The notes under the pieces: generated by a model
Databases searched by the model: none
The model's input: the letters and a program-made list of their open reading frames with translations, nothing else
What the model was told of the DNA's origin: nothing
Shown: positions 1 through 11,930 of the stretch, one piece after another
How the letters are laid out: each line of letters begins with the position of its first letter
Numbering within the stretch: the first letter of the stretch is position 1
Made by a program: the position numbers and the translations under genes
Assembly (NCBI RefSeq): GCF_021018805.1
Contig: NC_086254.1
Location: 4,761,001 to 4,825,000 of the forward strand
Direction of reading: 5' to 3'
Source of the DNA: Prinia subflava
Lineage: Eukaryota > Chordata > Aves > Passeriformes > Cisticolidae
DNA length: 64,000 nt

Positions 1-3000
1 TAGAAACGTGTTGTGGGGTTGAATTTGATGACTTTTGCAAAGCACCAACATAAATCCTGAGTGTCAATTTGTGCAGGCAGCAAAGGGAGAGTGAGGTGAG
101 GTGGAGGAGCAAGGTTCTCTCATAGATTGTTTCAGTCAGCCACCTCTGCTTTTGCCATGCAAAGCTGAGGCAGAGCTCCCCGTTCTGCTACCCCTCCCTA
201 TCATTCTGGCATCCTGGCTGCTGCCAGATTTCCTCTTTCAAATCAAAAAGGTTCAAAAGTAAAATCTTCCCTTGTACAGGGTGTTCATGGAACTCCTTTG
301 GGTCGAGCAGGATTTGAGGCCAGCGTGCTGTCACGCACCAGAGGGGGAAGCAGAGGGGCACATTGCTGCTCAGAGTTTATATGGACAGCAGATTTATCCT
401 GGCTTTAGGAGGTCCTGCTTTCTCTGCCCCCTCTCCATCATAATTAGGCACATCAAAGAGCTGATCTGTCATCTGAAATGGCAAGATGCCTAACATTTAT
501 ATTAGAAGGAGTCAAGCCCCAAGCAAGCAAAGATCAAGAACATGATGGTGAATGTGCGGGGGAGATTGAAAGTCTGTCTGTGGACCTCAAGGAAGCTGAA
601 GCGATGGAAAATGTACAGGCAGAGAAGAAAAGGCTATCAACCTTCCAATTAAAATCCCTAAGGATGAGGGTTTTGTCTGTGTTTGTATTAATCAAGGGTA
701 AGAAATCAGACAACTCAATGAGACAGGAGGAATTGTAGTGAGAAGCAAAGGACAGGGAAAAGCTGGTGGTCACTGGGGGATGGGTGCACGCAGGAAGAAG
801 GAAAACAATGACTAAAAATTTAACTACAAGGTGCTTAAAGGAAACAAAAATCTCCCCAGGTGTCGGGAGTGTTCTAAAGGCAAGACTGGCTTTACTCATC
901 CCTCGACCTAAGCAGCAGGCTTTCTTCAAAGCACAGACCTACTCAAATATGCTTATGCAAAGAGCTTTTAAAGCTTTTATTGACAACACTTAGCAGCTAT
1001 GGCTTTCCTGAACCTCAGCTTGCCTGAGGTGAAACTGTGTGGGTTTAATGTCTTCCTCTGGTCAGGGATGGTGCCCTTCAGCTGAGGGACATGCAGGGCA
1101 GGAGCTGAGGGCAGCACAAGGAAGGGTCTTGCTCACCTCTGGAGCTCTGGATCAGGAATTCTGCAGCTGCCCCTGCCCCCTGCACCCACAGGGAGCAGAT
1201 CTCAGTGAAACCCACGGTGATTAGCCCAAGGCAGTAGATGGTGTCAGTGTCAGAGCCAGGATTAAAACTCCAGTGGTTTTTGGCTGCCAGTCTGATGCTG
1301 GAATCACTAGACCACACCTCTCATTATAAAATAATTGTCTGATTTTTTCCCTTTGAAATCAAAGCTGTTTACAATTATATAGCAGAGAGCAAGAAAACGC
1401 AATCCGGGATGGTTCTCATTGAAAGCATTTTCACCTTTTTATGTAAAATTTCAGTTTAAACAAACCCGGTGCATGCAGTGGTTAGGGGACTCTAATCCCT
1501 TCTTTTCCTTTTAATTTGTTAATGGGGTTTCTTGTCCCTTTTGGAGAAACTCTCCAGACTGTCTTGAATTAATGTATTTTTATCTTATTGAGAACTGCTG
1601 ATTGTGATGAATATAAAACATCACATTAGGAACACAACACAAATGTCTACTGCTAAATGAGTAGCTAAAAACTTTGGCTGTGGATATCTTAGGAATTTAT
1701 GATTGTTACATAAGTGCAAGTTTTTTCTGAAATTAATTCAAAACAACATCATACAATAATAAAAATTAGTATTGAGCACGTGTTTCTGGATGAATTAGAT
1801 AATTTTCTATTACTACTAATGAAACAGTAAAATTTTTTAACAATTAAGCACTCATAAGTAGTAAACTAGTTAGAGACAACTTACTGAATGCCTTGAACTT
1901 CCCTACAAATCTGGCAAGTATCTAAATCGTGACTGAATTAGGCCTGATTTAGTGACACAACAGGACAACACCTTTGGAGGGGTTTGATAGAGTTGCACTG
2001 GAACTTTTTATTACTGAATTCATTTCTGTTCTCCTATGTGGAGTCTAGGAGAGGTTTTTGATACATTGCTCCTGATTTAGGTAAGACACATCAGCAGGAG
2101 TCTTTCCCTCGGGTCTAAGGGGCTTTGGACAGGATCCTGGATACTTGAAAAGCTGTAGACAAGTCTGTGTTGCAGTCAGCCTTCATATTTAGATAGTAAT
2201 GTATATTGCTCATGGTTATTATGAAAATGATTCCAATTAGAGATACCAGATGCCGTGATATGAGGTAAGCTAAGGAACCTGTCTTTAGCTAAGAAATCAC
2301 AGCCAGACCTATCATTAACAACAAATGGCTGGAGCTGTTGATATTTAAGACTGGACATAAATATCAGTGGCTAAAAGCTGTGCAATATGGCTTTTCTAAT
2401 ATTTTATAACTCAACTCAGCAAGAAGGGGAAGATGCAGAAATGGTATTTTCAATACTGGCTTTCCTTCAAGTGAATTGCACTTCTTACAAGTTCCACAAC
2501 ATCTCCTTTTTACAGATACACATTAGTTCATTGAGCTATCACTTAAACAGAAAAATGGAACTAAAAAATACATTCTCAAAAAGCCTTTGAGTTTACACCA
2601 CCCTTGGAACTTTGCAGATCTCTCTCCTGTGGAAATACAGTACAGACACCCAGAGGTAGATTACATTTTATTATCAATGCCTGCAGAGTCAAGTCCTCAT
2701 TGACAAGTGAAAGTCTTGGCTAAGGAAGAGAAGAGGAAGGGTAAAGGAAGGTTAAATTTAACCCCCAATAGTCACAGTTCCCTGCATTTCTTTTTCTCCT
2801 TATGCCCTGTCTGCAGGAACAAACTTTTTTCCAGACTCAAGCAGGGTTTTGGTGACATGTGTACATCCTCCTCTTCCTGGGTGGCACATCACAAATGTGT
2901 TGACACCGATCATGATAACCACACTTTGTTTTAGTGTTAAGCATAATGATAATGATGTAACCTGAGATAGGGCTGTATTGTAATTACACAGTTGTGCCAG

Positions 3001-6000
3001 TTATTACATAGTTATAACACAGATCAGCTCCTTGATCAGATATGCCCAGGAGCTTCTTTTGCTCTACGCCTAATGCAGGAACAGAAAACCAGATCCCTAA
3101 TTAACTTTGATTGAACCTTGATTAGATAAGGGAGTGGGGCCAGTAGGCACCAAGCAGGCGGGGAAGCCAGCCCATATGTAGATATGTGCAGCGTGTAGGC
3201 ACCGTCCTGACGAGTCACAGGAAAGAGCAAGGAAACTCCCTTTTCAGGAATTGATACCTCCCGACAAGCACAAAGGAATTAGCCCAGACTAGCCCTCAGA
3301 AAGGCAAGAAACTTCTCACCTTCCCCATCCTGCAATGCCCCCACCCTCTGGAGATGAGATTCTCAAGCAGTTCACCTTGGGAACAGATAGATTTCTATCG
3401 TTCTCTCCTGCCACCGCGGGAGGGAATTGCAGAGAGAGCTTTGCACAAAACACAATTATTTCTCCAAGTATTCACTCCTCACTCCTTTATTTCTGCTAGA
3501 AGTGCTGAGTTGTTAGTGCCATGCAAACAAAGTTCACTTGGCCTCGGAGAGTTTCACTGAATACAAGATTTAATGAAGGGGTGAATGATGCCACACTTGG
3601 TTAACTGAACTTGGACAGCCAAAAACTAAAAAGCAGCAGATGTACCTGAGAAGAGCACTCATCATTTTGCTCGTGAGACAGGAGATGTGCAAATGCTCTC
3701 TCACTTCTCCAGAGCTGCACTGGCTGTACAGTAGACAATTTTTGCAGCCAAATTTTATCTGTTTAGTAAAAATACTGACAACTCCCAAAACTTTGGTATT
3801 TTAAGATGCGTATTATCCATTTTTCAAGAGTAGAATAGCACATTATTATTCCACATTTATGGTGACTATATACATTTTTCTAGGAATTATTACTGCTATA
3901 AACTCAATAGGAGCTCTAGGTTGTTTAATATCTCTTAAAATCTAATGAATGCTACTAATCTAATCTACTTAGAACAAAGAAATAAATACAACTTGGGGTG
4001 TTCTTGACAAACTTTCTTAATCAACTGAGTCTGATTTTTTTTCCCCGTGTGTTATACTGTCATATTAATTCCTAACCTTTTTACAGAGTTCTTTTTCTTG
4101 CCAATATTCTTTTCTGCCTGTGAAGACATTTAGTGTCCTTGACCATAGAACACTAGGAAAGTGCTGCTGTGGCATTTTGTACTACCCAGTACTTGGGAGG
4201 GAGCATAAACCAGAGTTTTATAGGAGCAGGAACACGTGAGCCCTGTTCCAGCACAGGATTTAACTCCTTTCAGTGAGTATCATATTGACTTCTGGGAGGG
4301 TAACAAGTATATGCCTACCATACCCCTCTGAAAGATTTTAAGTTATTTTAAGCCAGCTTAGGTTTATTGACCCAAAGAGTAAAAAAAAACACTCTCTCAA
4401 ATAAAACTCACTTCAGTCCCTATCCTGGTGTGCTCTGAATTGACAGTACACCACTCTCAGTAGATGTTATCACACAGACTTCTCTCAGTCACTGAATTAC
4501 TCTATGGCATGCAACAGCCAACTTTCAGTCGTTCAGACTTTAATATTATCCAAACAAGATTTTTTTTCCTATAGGGCTGTGGACATATTCCTCAGTGAGG
4601 ACTGTTTATTTTCCAAGTACAGGCTTTCAGAGTCCTTTGATATATTAATTATCGCTGAGGTGTAGAAAAGCATGGCAATCATTTTTGTCAAAGGCAGGGA
4701 AAATGGGCCCATTTCACTTCTGCAGCCCTCAGGAGTGGCTGAGTGTTCCCTTTCACACCCACGGCTGCACAAACCCACAAACACAGGGGTGAACTGAACA
4801 TGGGCAGCTCACTGGTGAGAGAAACCTTTCCAAAGGTGAATAGAAACACACAGAACCTGTCTGCAGGCACAGCTGGGCTCATCCTTGTCAGCTTGGGATG
4901 GGTTATAATCAGTGAGGGAGAAGGTCTTAGCACTTCCAAAACTTGGGCACTTTTTTTGCTTCTCTGTGTGCATTCTCCCTTCTGGTGCCTTGAACAGAGG
5001 ACAGAGCACCCAAACCAGAAACTTTATCTCAAGCCTCATTCAAACCTCCCATCACCAGAGCAAAGGAACAAGCACATGCTCAGTTAGGAGTTGATGAGGA
5101 GCCTCCCTGATCCCTGGGTGTTTAATTCAGGATATGCTTCCACCCTCTGCTGAACCAAGGCAGAGCCTTTAGGACTGAGCCACGTTCCATTTATGATTTT
5201 TCTGGTTGCAGGGCACAGCAGTAATAGTGACACAATAGGAAAAACTTCCTGCAGCCCTCTCAGGAGTGTGCAACAGCCACAGAGACTCCAGTGCAAATAA
5301 ACTCTCTGATGATACTGATTTGGTTTCTGCTGAGTAGGGCCTTAGGAGTGAGATAACCAGCACAGCTCCAAACACAGAGCTTGGATCTACATTTGTCCCA
5401 CTCCAGTCATTTTCATTTCACATGTAAAGCAGTTCTGCCTCTGGCACAGGGACAGAAAGCTGTACTAAATGGTACAGAGAATTTGGTGATCTGTGCTCCC
5501 AATATTTGAACCTCCCCAAAAAATTCTTTCATTTAGTGCTCTAAGGACAGGCTGTTTGTAAAGGTACAACACTGCCTTTCTCTCTTTTCCATGGCACAGA
5601 ATTCTTCTGCCAGGATTGGCTTCTCTTCCTCCTTTGACAAATCAACACAATTTGGGCAGGAACTCCATTGACTGCCAGTGCTGTGCTACCAATAATTTAC
5701 CAGGAGTGAGACACTTTGGTGCTTCCATTCTGCACAACTAAATTATCTCCTGCATGCCCAGATTTGTTCCATTTCTGGTTTATGTACTGGAGGCTCAATC
5801 CTGCCCTGACACTGGGCTCTGTTTCCAGGCTTTTCAGGATGAGCAGTCCCAAGGATTTGGAGGGGGGGTAGTGGGTGTACATTAGGGTTCAATTGAGGAC
5901 ACACTGCTGTGCATCTTGGAAAGGAATTAGAGACTTGCACAAACACCGTGAATTAGAAAACAAAAGTACTTGTCCATAATTTATTGAATTTTTAAGGCTT

Positions 6001-9000
6001 ATGTAAAATTTTGTGATTTCTCATCTGTCAGCTCTAAAAGCACTTTCTGCAGGATTCTGTATCAACACAGATGACAAATGGTCCCTATTTGAGCTGTTTG
6101 CAAAGTTATTATAAAACAAGAGGTGAGAGATGCAGGCTGGGCTGTGGAGAGAGCTTCTCCCAGGATTCATTTTGGGGGTGAACTGCATGTGCAGCAGGGA
6201 GGGGTTACATAAAGCTGAGATGACATTGCTCACATTAGCCTCAGTGCTTAGATTCAAACATGTATTAACCTGGGAAATAATATAAATGCCATTTGAAAGC
6301 CTATTCTTGTAACATTTCTGACCCACTTCAGACTCCTTTTGGTAATCTGGGAAGGGACCTTTGTTCCCATGGCAGCCCATAATTTCCTGAGCGAAACAGT
6401 TCGGCTGAGCTCTGAATGACAGAGTCAGGCATTTGGATGCTTATCTTGCTTCCAAGTGTTCCGAGGTTCCTCATTTCTCACTTATTGCACAATGCCCCAA
6501 TCTCACTGGGAAGGTGAGAACTGGATCAGAAAGAAAATATAATTGCTTTTTTTTATTAGCTTATGATACAGTCCCGCCCTTCTGTGTTGCCAGCTTACCG
6601 AGTTATTCACAAATGATGATATACATAGAGGGAATTATATAATTATCAGCCTATAATTACAGGTATATAGATATATACATCCCCCTGGAGGAGAGCTGGG
6701 CTTGGCACATACCTGCTTGTAATGCTGAGTCTTTAGAGAATCCATGCCCATTTTAAGTAGATTATTTATTTATCAAATGCTTGAGACATTTTATGAAAAA
6801 CAAACCCAAAAGAATCCTTTGATTCTTTTTAATAAAGTTCATAAAGTAAGTAACTGAACAGATCCAGGCATGCAGGAGCCTGGATCTTGTGCAGAGCGAA
6901 AGCAGAGACGTTTCTCAATCGTGGTGAATTATTGGTAGCACAGCATTGGCAGTCAATGAAGAGTTTGCAGCAGCAATGCTGATTTGTTGAGGAAAGGGAA
7001 GATGCCAGTCCTGGCACAGTGATCAGAAGCCAACACTGAGAAAGCCAAGTCCATGTTGTATACCCAGAGATATCTCTTTTTTCCTTTTTTTTCACTTTCT
7101 TTTTTTTTGAAAGCTTTACACAAAATTAGTTTATCTTATGATGCTGCTTTAATGCTGTAACCATAGATAAACCCTATTGCCTTCCCACTCTGTTTCAATG
7201 CCTCATTTTGTCATCGGGGCAGATAGTGATTCTCAGCTGATATAAATCAGCAAAGCTCCACTGATTTTTAACAAAGCTGTGCCAGCTTCTGCTAGCTGAG
7301 GGTCTGCCTGGATATTTCTCTAGCTGTAAAGCAAAGAATCCAGCAGGCAAAGCTGATGTAAGTTGGATATTTTTTTTGGCTGGTTTTTCTTTGTTCTATC
7401 TTGCAAATGCTGCTCTCATTCATAACTGCTTGGATGCTTTCAAGTCTGTGTGCAAGAGTTATGGGGCCTAATCTGGCTCCTACAATGGTGCAAATCTAGG
7501 GTAGCTCTAGTTAAATCAAAAGCATTACTCAGAGGTATTGCACTGCTGTAAAAGCACTGTGCTTGTGCAGAGCAACTGATCTGTAAATCTCATAATGCGC
7601 CCAAGATCTTTCCAAGAGTTTATTTGCAAACAAACAAACAAAAAGAATCATCGTGGCTAAACAGACTGATTCCAGCCCGTGGAGAACGGACTGAGCCTCT
7701 GCCAGGAATCAACTGTAGACACTTGCTAATTACAATTTGTGGCCAGCTTACAAAGTTCAGTAAAGGAGAAAACTGCCCCATTCAGATCCTCTCTCGCAGT
7801 CCGATGACATCACTCACATCGTTATGTTGTGATATGCCAGATGGGAAAATTTGAGGTGGGGATGAAGTGAAAATCCCGGTTACACCTTTTCTCCAGGCTA
7901 TCTGCCTCTCCATCATTTTACAACATCACACAGAGTCTCAGACAGTTTGACTCTGCCATCCCCAGCTGGTTTGGACCAACCAGATAAATGCTGAACCATT
8001 AAGAATCGATCCATGTCTCCACCATTGTGACAGGTTATGCTGCACGTAGCTAACCTTACTTTAATTAGTTTATTTAAGCTCACTAGTACACTTAAATAAA
8101 GAGAGAAGGTAATAGTATAAGCTCTGTAATTTCTGTTGCCTGGGAAAAAAAAATAAAAACAGCCCTGCATCAAATGCTTATTGAAACTGAAACATATGTA
8201 TTAACATATGGCAGAATTTCACTTACTGTATGTTTTAGTGCAGAGCTGATGAGGAAGGCATCTGTGCTGAGAGCATCTGAATGGAGGCTCAGATAATGAG
8301 CTGAGCTCAAAAAATACACTCTGAAAGGTTGGGATGTGTCAAAGTGCCCTGCAGTTGATTTGTGTCAGAGCTGAGAGAATGCGCTCCAGCCTCACACAGG
8401 TGCAGGGCTGGGCTGTCCTCTCTGCACCAGGGCCCCTTGGAGTCTCCCTCTGCTGCCCTGGGCTCCTGCTTTGGAAGTCCTGGACGATTCTAAACCCCAC
8501 ACAAATGGTCTCACACCAGAAATATTGACACAACTCCTACTTGGAGCTTAAGCCAGCGCTGTTACAGTGTTAAAGAGCAGGTGAATTGGGGAGCCGAAAC
8601 ACCAAGCTCAGATCTGGTTTGAAGTTCTCTTCAGGGCAGCAGCTCTTTGGAGCTAGGGTTTGGGTTTGCACTCCCTCCAGACAGGTACAGCTGGGAGCAC
8701 AAGCTCTGTCCCCACGCCAGACACCCTGAGCAGCAGCAGAGAGCTTCCCATGCTGATCCTCACCCTGGTCACACAGACCCTGCAGTGTCACACCCAGCCA
8801 GGTCCCCTGGTCCTGGGATGAGCCCTGAGCACTGTGACTGTGACCCGTTTCTCCTGCTCACAGCCATGAAGGGTCCCAGCAAACTCTGCAGGGACTCTCA
8901 GAGCCTCTTGCCGCCAACTCCTGCTATTATTGCTGGGCACTACAAAGCCACATTGTTCTACACCTATTTACTGGAAGGAAGATATGGGGATACCAGGTGT

Positions 9001-9375
9001 AATTGCCTTACTGCCTTAAGGATAGAAATCTTTCTGCTTTGACCACAGTAGGACACCTGCATCTCTCAACCACAGCTTACCTGGCTCCTGCAAGATGCTT
9101 TCAAAGCACCCAGTTGCTACTCAGTGACCCAGAAAAAAGTTTACCACCTACTCACAAACTCTCATTTTGAAGTACTGTGCCTCTTATTTAATGCAAGGAA
9201 TCTTAAGAGTGTGGGCTGTGTATTAAATGTGTGAACCACTTGTGTACCATTGTGCAAATCACATCTTTTGATATGAAACTGTACTCCAGGGATAATTTCT
9301 TCAAAATAAAAAAGTGACTGTTGAGAGCAAGGAAAAATATTTAACAAGTATATACTGCTTTGCAGGGAAGCATGA
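1..9375. other. Upstream intergenic DNA without a supported gene
   Basis: This stretch is AT-rich and CpG-poor. The open frames are short, lack recognisable domains and are not arranged as exons with paired splice sites. I see one SINE-like relic near 1195-1320 (listed separately) and otherwise only small homopolymer or simple-sequence runs. It lies 11-20 kb upstream of the CUX1 start, so distal regulatory elements are possible, but none can be named from sequence alone. Confidence 0.6.
1195..1320 (-). repeat. Old tRNA-derived SINE relic (MIR/CORE-SINE type)
   Basis: Read on the minus strand, the block starts with a tRNA-like head: GTGGTCTAGTGA resembles a polymerase III A box, followed about 45 bp later by a decayed B box (GAGTTTTAATCC against the usual GGTTCRANTCC). 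It continues into CTGGCTCTGACACTGAC and CCTTGGGCTAATCAC, which resembles the core of MIR-type SINEs (CTCTGCCACTGAC...CCTTGGGCAAGTCAC). The order and spacing support an ancient CORE-SINE. It is too decayed to be transcribed as a SINE now. The exact subfamily is uncertain. Confidence 0.55.
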
Positions 9376-9487
9376 AAGCTTCCAGGCATGGAGCTTTGGG
9401 ACATGGTTTAATGGTGGGGTTGGCACTATTGGGTTTACACCTGGATTCAAAGTTCTTTTCCAACTTAAATGATTCTGTGATTCTGTT
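9376..9487 (+). mobile_element. CR1 LINE 3'-end fragment
   Basis: The block ends with ATGATTCTGTGATTCTGT, the direct octamer repeat typical of CR1 3' termini. It is preceded by TTCTTTTCCAACTTAAATGA and by GGTTTAATGGTGGGGTTGGCA, which match the usual order of the avian CR1 3' UTR. CR1 is the dominant non-LTR retrotransposon of birds and other sauropsids. Only the extreme 3' end is present, as is usual for 5'-truncated insertions; no reverse transcriptase frame remains. This is the best single clue to the lineage of the sequence. Confidence 0.85.
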
Positions 9488-11422
9488 AAATAACGAAAAT
9501 AAGTTGGCATGACTCAAGCTGTCTGTTTCTCTGAAGCACCTAAAGAAGGTGATGCAGAGAAGTCATCTTTCTGTACACATCACAATTCCATTTTCTGACA
9601 AGCTTTGAATCTGTTGCATTTCCATTTTCACCTGTATTGAGGAAAATTCTGGAGGTCCTGTCATGAAGAGATTTCAGGTTTTGGCCCTGGAACATGAATA
9701 TTTATTTATTTATTGAACTCCACCCAGGTACAAACTTCTCCTTCAGAGGAAGGACAGGTTGTCTAATTTGGGGTAAAGCTACACGAGGGATGCCTTGTTC
9801 CTGCAGGTGCAAATGCCTTGGCTGAAAGTGTAAATGTGCTGCACTCACTTCAGTTGTTAAAGATGGCATTAATCCTCCTCCTCCTCCTCTTCCTCCTCCT
9901 CCTCCTCTCGGTCTCTGTGCTGCAGGTCACCTCCCACAGACACGGCACAGACAGGAGATACCTGCCTGCTTCTCCCCTGCTTTCAGACAAAATCAAGGCA
10001 AGCAATTCCAGCTCTTTGAAGGCAGGTTTGTGCTAAAGACCTGGATTTTATGCTGAAGTGGCTGACACTAATATAATTTGGGGGATAAGGGGTAGCCTTT
10101 GGCAGCAGACATTGAGTTGTATCATCCTCAGCCAACGCAGGAAGATTTTCCAGAGCTTGTCTCTTAACACCTTGAATAAGCCCCCGACTTAAATCCAGCT
10201 TGATTAAGAGCAAAATAGATTATGTATGCACAGGAGCGCACAAAATAATATTTAAATGTCTGCTCAGGTATGTAAATAATGCTGTGAACGGAGTCTTGGA
10301 GTTGTGCTCTCAGTGAGGCAGAACCATTTGGCACAGGCCTGGACAGTGAGCTGGGCTCTGCTGGGTCCAGCCCACTGCTGCAATCACAAGACAATTCCCC
10401 AGTATGGATTTGTCTATCCCCTATGTCTTTTCCATCATCTCTAAACTTGAGTGACTCCTATGACTAATGTGATTGTAAGTCATAAAACATTAAGTTATGA
10501 CACAATCAAATCAAAGCCAAGAAATTCATAGTTAGGGTGTAGGCTACATTCTTAACTCAAAACCAGAAAAGCAGCATTACAGGGTAAACAAAAGGCTGAA
10601 GTGTCAGCCCTCATTTTTCATTTTTGGGCTCTTATCAGTTTGTATCAATTTAAGCCTTTTTTAAATATGTAATTTCTTTGACTTATTTTTTTCCCTCTAG
10701 GAACTGAAAATTATTCTGCTTTGAGGTCTGGAACCTGCCATACAATAAACACTACTTAATTGGGACATGCTTAATAGGGATGGCCACTTTAATGGGACAT
10801 CTCCTAGGGAACCTATTTATGTTAATGAGACTGAATGACAATGACTGTTTCTTAAGTGGGGCAACAAAAAGGAAAAAACTCCACTTAACAGGGATGCACT
10901 CAGCTGTTACTAGTTTGTTAAGTGTTTAACCAGGTGTTAAATAGGTCTAAAATTCTGAGCTTCCATCTTTTAATTGAAAAGTGGAAAATTGAAACATTTG
11001 CATCATGATGAAATGTAGTGTTATAATCTGTACAGTGGCATTTAGTGTGAAGTAAGGGCCAGACTTTTAGAATAGAAGTTCTCATGTCCAAAGAGAGCTC
11101 CTCTCTCCAGGCATGGAGCTACCTGTAGATTGGATTTGTTCAGATTCATGGCAAAAGGTAGCAGTGAGCCCCATTTTTTCTGTTTATGAATCCTGTATTT
11201 TACCCTCTCACCCCAAAATCTTTCCATGCTGTAATTTGAATAAAAAGAGCTTAAAAAAAATAGGAAAGCTTCATAATTCTCAGTGACCCTTAGGTCCCTA
11301 AGATGATGTCTGAAGGCTTCCAGGAACCTCCAGAAGCCTGTAAACCATCTTGAAGGTTATTCTCTCCCTGTAGCTCTTTTGTGCTCTGCTGTTTCCTCTG
11401 TAAATATGTATCCACGTTTCAG
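9488..11422. other. Intergenic DNA, no supported gene
   Basis: AT-rich non-coding sequence. It contains a TATT run near 9700-9715 and a TCC microsatellite near 9873-9908. The 72-residue frame over the TCC run owes its leucine stretch to that repeat and is not credible as a gene. Confidence 0.6.
9873..9908. repeat. (TCC)n microsatellite
   Basis: Nearly perfect CCT/TCC trinucleotide run with one CTT interruption. It is a pyrimidine-only tract on the + strand and could adopt triplex structure. No gene is associated. Confidence 0.9.
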
Positions 11423-11550
11423 GGGGGAACAAGAGACCATGTCAAGAAGTTGTCTGAAAAACAAAAATCCCGTCTTAGACGACAGCTAGATGAATTTGGG
11501 GACTCTCCCAGGCAAACCAAGACATCTGATTATGCCATTGTATCCTGTTT
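11423..11550 (+). other. Orphan exon-like block, product not recognised
   Basis: A pyrimidine-rich stretch ending in CACGTTTCAG precedes a frame that opens GGG GGA ACA AGA and stays open to 11608. The translation is hydrophilic and charged (for example KKLSEKQKSRLRRQLDEF), with helix-forming composition and several arginine codons containing CpG, unlike its surroundings. The 3' limit is unclear: GT dinucleotides near 11540 and 11566 are weak donors. I do not recognise the protein. It could be an exon of an unannotated gene, a pseudogene fragment, or chance. Confidence 0.3.
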
Positions 11551-11729
11551 GGCAAAGGAGAGAGTGAAGGGAAGTGATAGACATGAGGGGCAGATGGAGT
11601 TTGCCTAATGTGTCTGTTCTTTTCTTCGCTGCCTTTTCAATTTAAGAATGTAGCAAAATAGCAGCTGCTCATAATTTCATGAATCAAGAAGTATGTAAAT
11701 TTCAGCTACAAAATTTGTTGCATAGTTAG

Positions 11730-11751
11730 ACACACACACACACACACACAA
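11730..11751. repeat. (CA)n microsatellite
   Basis: About ten perfect CA dinucleotides followed by a purine-rich A/G tract to about 11777. Likely polymorphic in length. Confidence 0.95.
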
Positions 11752-11864
11752 AGAAGGGGAAAAAAAAGGAAAAAGATCTTGCTTGCATCTACAACTTTCT
11801 TAATCTGGCATGCAAATTTAGCTTTCAGGCCTGGTTTGCCTCTCATTTAGCAGTGAACCCGAGT

Positions 11865-11930
11865 GGCTCAATCGATTCCGCTGCCGTCGCGGAGGATAAT
11901 TCCGTGGGATAATGGAGAGCCTGGCAGGAA
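11865..11930. promoter_or_regulatory. Possible CpG-retaining regulatory element
   Basis: In an otherwise CpG-poor region this short block keeps seven CpGs. It has a CAATCGATTCC motif (ATCGAT at 11871-11876, the preferred Cut-homeodomain core), an interrupted palindrome TCCGC...GCGGA, and two GGATAAT/GGGATAAT repeats. CpG retention without high GC suggests either constraint or germline hypomethylation. Regulatory function is inferred only. Confidence 0.25.

Noticed and set aside
2060..2090. AG/GTAAGA junction at 2080/2081 as a recursive splice site
   Set aside because: It lies upstream of the only gene found, so no host intron is known; the pyrimidine tract is also interrupted.
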